This document shows, one piece after another, positions 60,895 to 64,000 of a stretch of 64,000 nt of DNA. This DNA is from Ophioderma brevispina (lineage: Eukaryota > Echinodermata > Ophiuroidea > Amphilepidida > Ophiodermatidae). Each line of letters starts with the position of its first letter. The first letter of the stretch is position 1. A program made the position numbers and the translations under genes. Under the pieces are notes generated by a model. The model searched no databases. It was not told the origin of the DNA and saw nothing but the letters and a program-made list of their open reading frames with translations. The stretch spans positions 28,933-92,932 of the forward strand of contig JAMKCH010010212.1 in NCBI GenBank assembly GCA_023653785.1, read 5' to 3'.

Positions 60895-62515
60895 TAAAAA
60901 TATGTCGCGGTCGTTGGACCGCTGTGTCAGTCTTCCCATCGCGGGTTTGTGAATGGGGGTCGAAGGTGACATGAGGTCACCAAGGTGACCTAAGTCACCA
61001 GGTGACTGGGTCACAAGGTGACATGGGTCACAAAGGTGACATGGAGTCCCCAGGTCACATGGGGTCACCGAGGTCAATGGGTCATCCGAGGGTGCACATG
61101 GGTCACCGAGTTCCCTGGGGTCAATCCCGAGGTCACATGGGTCACCGAGGCACCATGGGTCACCGCGGGTCACCATGGGGTCACGATGTCACCTGGGGTC
61201 ATCCGGGTCCATGGGGTCCCAGGTTCACATCGGTTCACCTAGGTCACATGGGTCCCGAGGTTCACATGGGTCACCGCAGGGAAATAATCACATGAGGTCA
61301 CCAAGGTCACATGGTTCAAATGTCACATTGGGTCAACAAGGTCATGCGGGGTCACCAATTCACGCGGGGTCACCAAGGTCACCCCGGGTCACCAAGGTCA
61401 CACGGGGTCACCAAGGTCACACTGAGGTCTCAAGGTTCCATGAGGTCACCAAGGTCACATGATGCACCACCCCACCCTGCCCCAACGCACCGCCCTGCCT
61501 CCAAAGCCATGACACCCCCCCCCCCTCCCTGTCCCACCCCACACCGACCCCCTCCCGACACACCTATTTGTGAATTGGCCAGAAGGTCATATGGGTCACC
61601 AAAGTCACATGAGGTCACCAAGGTCACATGCTGTTGTCACAAAGGTACCCCCACCCCGCCCTCTCACCCTTCCCCGATGCACCCACTCCCGACGCACACC
61701 TCCCGACCCCACCCAATTGCACATCACACCCGACCCCATCCCCGACGCACCCCACCCTACCACCTCCCCAACAACCCACCATAAAACCCCCACCCCCCCC
61801 CCAGCCCCACCCTTCCCCTCCCCACACCCTACCCTTACCCTCCATATGATTCACACACAAGATGTATTGGTATATGTAGTTTTTTCATGTAGCAAAGGAA
61901 TTTTGCTTTCCGATGCCCGTTTTAGCGAACACACTTATGCATATTTATAGCTGATTGCATACCTAAGCCGCAGGTATCAGGAACTTCAAATGGCAAGAAG
62001 ATGTGCACCTATGGGTTTCGTGAAGTGAAGGAATTTTACATAGCTGATGTAACCGTTTCAAAATATAGCGATACGCTATTTTTGCATATTAATTAGCTCA
62101 TTTGTCTACTTGCCACGAATATGCCCCACATCTAATCAGGTTGAAAACTCTTTAACCCGCTTCCTTCTTCCCCAGGTCATCATTATTACACCCTTAACGG
62201 AACATCCAGATAACTTGCACACAACCTTGCGGGAAAGGGTTAACATTTTGACCTGCCAAAGGTCAAATGAGGTCATGAAGGTCACCAAGGTCACAAGAGG
62301 TCCCAACATGTCACACCCCACAAACCGCCCACTCCTTTCCACCAGTTACACCATCGAAACGTACCCGTACGTAACTTCACTACTGCAATGCAATATATTA
62401 AGGGTTAACATTTTGACCACAGTACCAGCACACACAGACCACACAGACAAACGACCAGAGTAATCCCTAATGTGCCTTCTTCAATTCTTGCAGACGACAC
62501 AAAAATAGTGACTCG
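60895..62515 (+). repeat. AGGTCA-array element family, copy 5 (longest array)
   Basis: Head 'gtcgcggtcgttggaccg' and 'catcgcgggtttgtgaatgg' near 60905-60955; array 60963-61458 of GGTCAC-based units (gaggtcaccaaggtcacatg, aggtcacatggggtcaccg), more at 61585-61640 and 62265-62300; C-rich tracts 61460-61560 and 61645-61845; the 'catatgattcacacacaaga' block near 61844; tail 'atccctaatgtgccttcttc' + 'gacgacacaaaaat' near 62463-62507. ORFs are His/Gly/Val/Thr or Pro artefacts of the array. Confidence 0.65.
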
Positions 62516-64000
62516 ACCTAAGATAGTCCCAATAAGTATGCTCATATTCCACTATCTGAGATGAATCAGATTTTTCTCATTTGAATGCATAAACTATTCA
62601 TGTATTGTATAACAATGCATGGCTACTGTGGTGGTAAACAAAAAAATTATGGATCTGGAATTTTATAACAAAGTTGTATTTTTCTATAGAAGACTTCATT
62701 TGATACTTAGAATTTCACACAGTGTTTAGTAACTGTATTTCACAAGCATTACGTATATGCAAAAACACAATTTGTTTGAAAATTGAGGGCACCCCTCCTC
62801 TGGAACTCTTTGAATCCACCATTAATGATCACCATTGTAGAACAAATTCTTTTACTCCAATTATCCAACAGTTACAGAGGTCTATTGAGCAGTATAAATA
62901 TCAAAAAACTTTTGGGGCACACATATAGAGCAATGGAACAAGAAAATTAGCACCAGGTCTGTATTAACTTTACGCTGTCTACATGTATCAAACTTTATGT
63001 ATAATTGCCCAGATCTGGGAACATATGGAAGCAATATTTAAAGGGCCTCTTGTGATCCCATCACATTTCATATTTTTTTATGGTTCACTAGCATATCTTC
63101 AAAAAAATCGCTTTCCCAATTCTCAGTTGAATCTGACAGTGCTTTTGAGTTTATGAGCGAATGATCGTATCACAAAGCCTTGTTTACAGAGATAAAATAC
63201 AAGACTGTGATTCCTTCTAGAGTACATCAAAATATGCACGTATGATTTGGCACACATACTTTACTCATACCAATGGTTCAATTATAATAAATCTCAATTT
63301 TGTTTTGAGGTGTCTGGGGGGGGTGGGGGGGGCGACAGCTGTGATATCACAAAATGATGCCCCCTTTAATTCATTTGTTTCTTTACAGAGTTAATAAAGC
63401 AAATTAGTCACAATTTTATGTCATAGTCACAATGCCCTCATTTTTTATGGAAAGCTGAGTTTTTTACTTGTTGTATTTGATTGTTGACTACAGCACCCCC
63501 CTGGTTACCACTGGTCTGCCTCCCCCCGGAAACTACAATAATCCATAAATTGATATTTCATGATATTGTCTCCCCTGGCTCCACCACCCCAATTGTGGCC
63601 CTGTCACTGTGTAGAGTTGGGTGCATCACTTCCATCACATAACCAAGAGGAGGTATAGTTTGTTCCTCCCACAATTGCATTTCTTTCTTCAATCAAATAC
63701 AATTTTGCAACTGTTTGGTCACTGAGCTTTTAGTGACAAAAGTACTTAAATGACAAGATTCGGAGAGTTCTGTTTATTTCAGTACTTTTTGTCACTACAA
63801 ATTCAATCTGAACAACCAGTGCAAAATTGTATTGGAAGAATTGCATTGTGGGAAGAACAAATATACTCTCTTCACATAACCTATTAGGATGTGAGTGAGT
63901 AAATGAACACTTGTTTTTAACAAAAATGTATTGTTTCTTTGTAGAACTATAAAATCGACATCCAATCACCAACCTCACCTATCCCACATAATTTGAAACC
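62516..64000. other. Unrecognised AT-rich DNA
   Basis: Short ORFs only (62722-62928, 63730-63978) with no motif. There is a G-run at 63317-63332. Some phrases near 62530-62800 (ttgagatgaatcagat, ttgtttgaaaattgagggca) echo 43820-44040 in the duplicated region, so this may be an older relative of that DNA. Confidence 0.4.

Overview
This is animal nuclear DNA: AT-rich, intron-dominated and crowded with transposon remnants. There are no long ORFs and no bacterial, plasmid or phage features. One protein-coding gene explains the window. It lies on the minus strand and encodes a TRPV-type cation channel. Best resemblance (from memory of the families, no search run) is to the invertebrate OSM-9/Inactive-like TRPV group. 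The repeat style suggests an invertebrate, perhaps a deuterostome such as an echinoderm, hemichordate or lancelet; that is a weak inference.

Gene layout, read right to left: exon 1 (start ATG at 56448, cytoplasmic N-terminus); exon 2 (first ankyrin block), present twice, near 42.2 kb and 48.7 kb, because a ~6 kb piece is tandemly duplicated; exons 3, 4 and 5 (ankyrin repeats) at 28.3, 23.6 and 21.0 kb; exon 6 (pre-S1 linker and S1) at 20.5 kb; exon 7 (S2) at 3.8 kb; exon 8 (S3 to start of S4) at 2.1 kb; exon 9 (S4-S5 linker and S5) at 0.1 kb. The pore loop, S6, TRP helix and C-terminus lie beyond the left edge. Splice phases agree at 1-2, 3-4, 4-5, 5-6, 6-7, 7-8 and 8-9. They fail only at 2-3, where both exon 2 copies carry indels. 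A possible exon 1 of a second, plus-strand gene starts at 56956, head to head with the TRPV start.

The most interesting structure is the ~1.9 kb minisatellite at 18.6-20.5 kb. Its ~77-bp unit is a copy of the 3' end of the S1-coding exon together with its GTAAGT splice donor, repeated about 24 times. The array, the 6 kb duplication and several exons all carry many one-base indels. This is what unpolished long-read sequence or merged haplotypes would look like, so gene decay and assembly error must be separated before any biological claim.

The introns hold at least three classes of DNA transposon debris: elements with TTAA at their ends (several families, some nested or abutting), mariner-like elements with ACAGGGTGA or ACAGTGTGA ends, and foldback or long-TIR elements. 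There are also LINE 3' ends, a tRNA-derived SINE head, and a family of elements whose interiors are tandem AGGTCA/GGTCACC arrays. From 57.1 kb to the right end I see only repeats and unrecognised AT-rich DNA.
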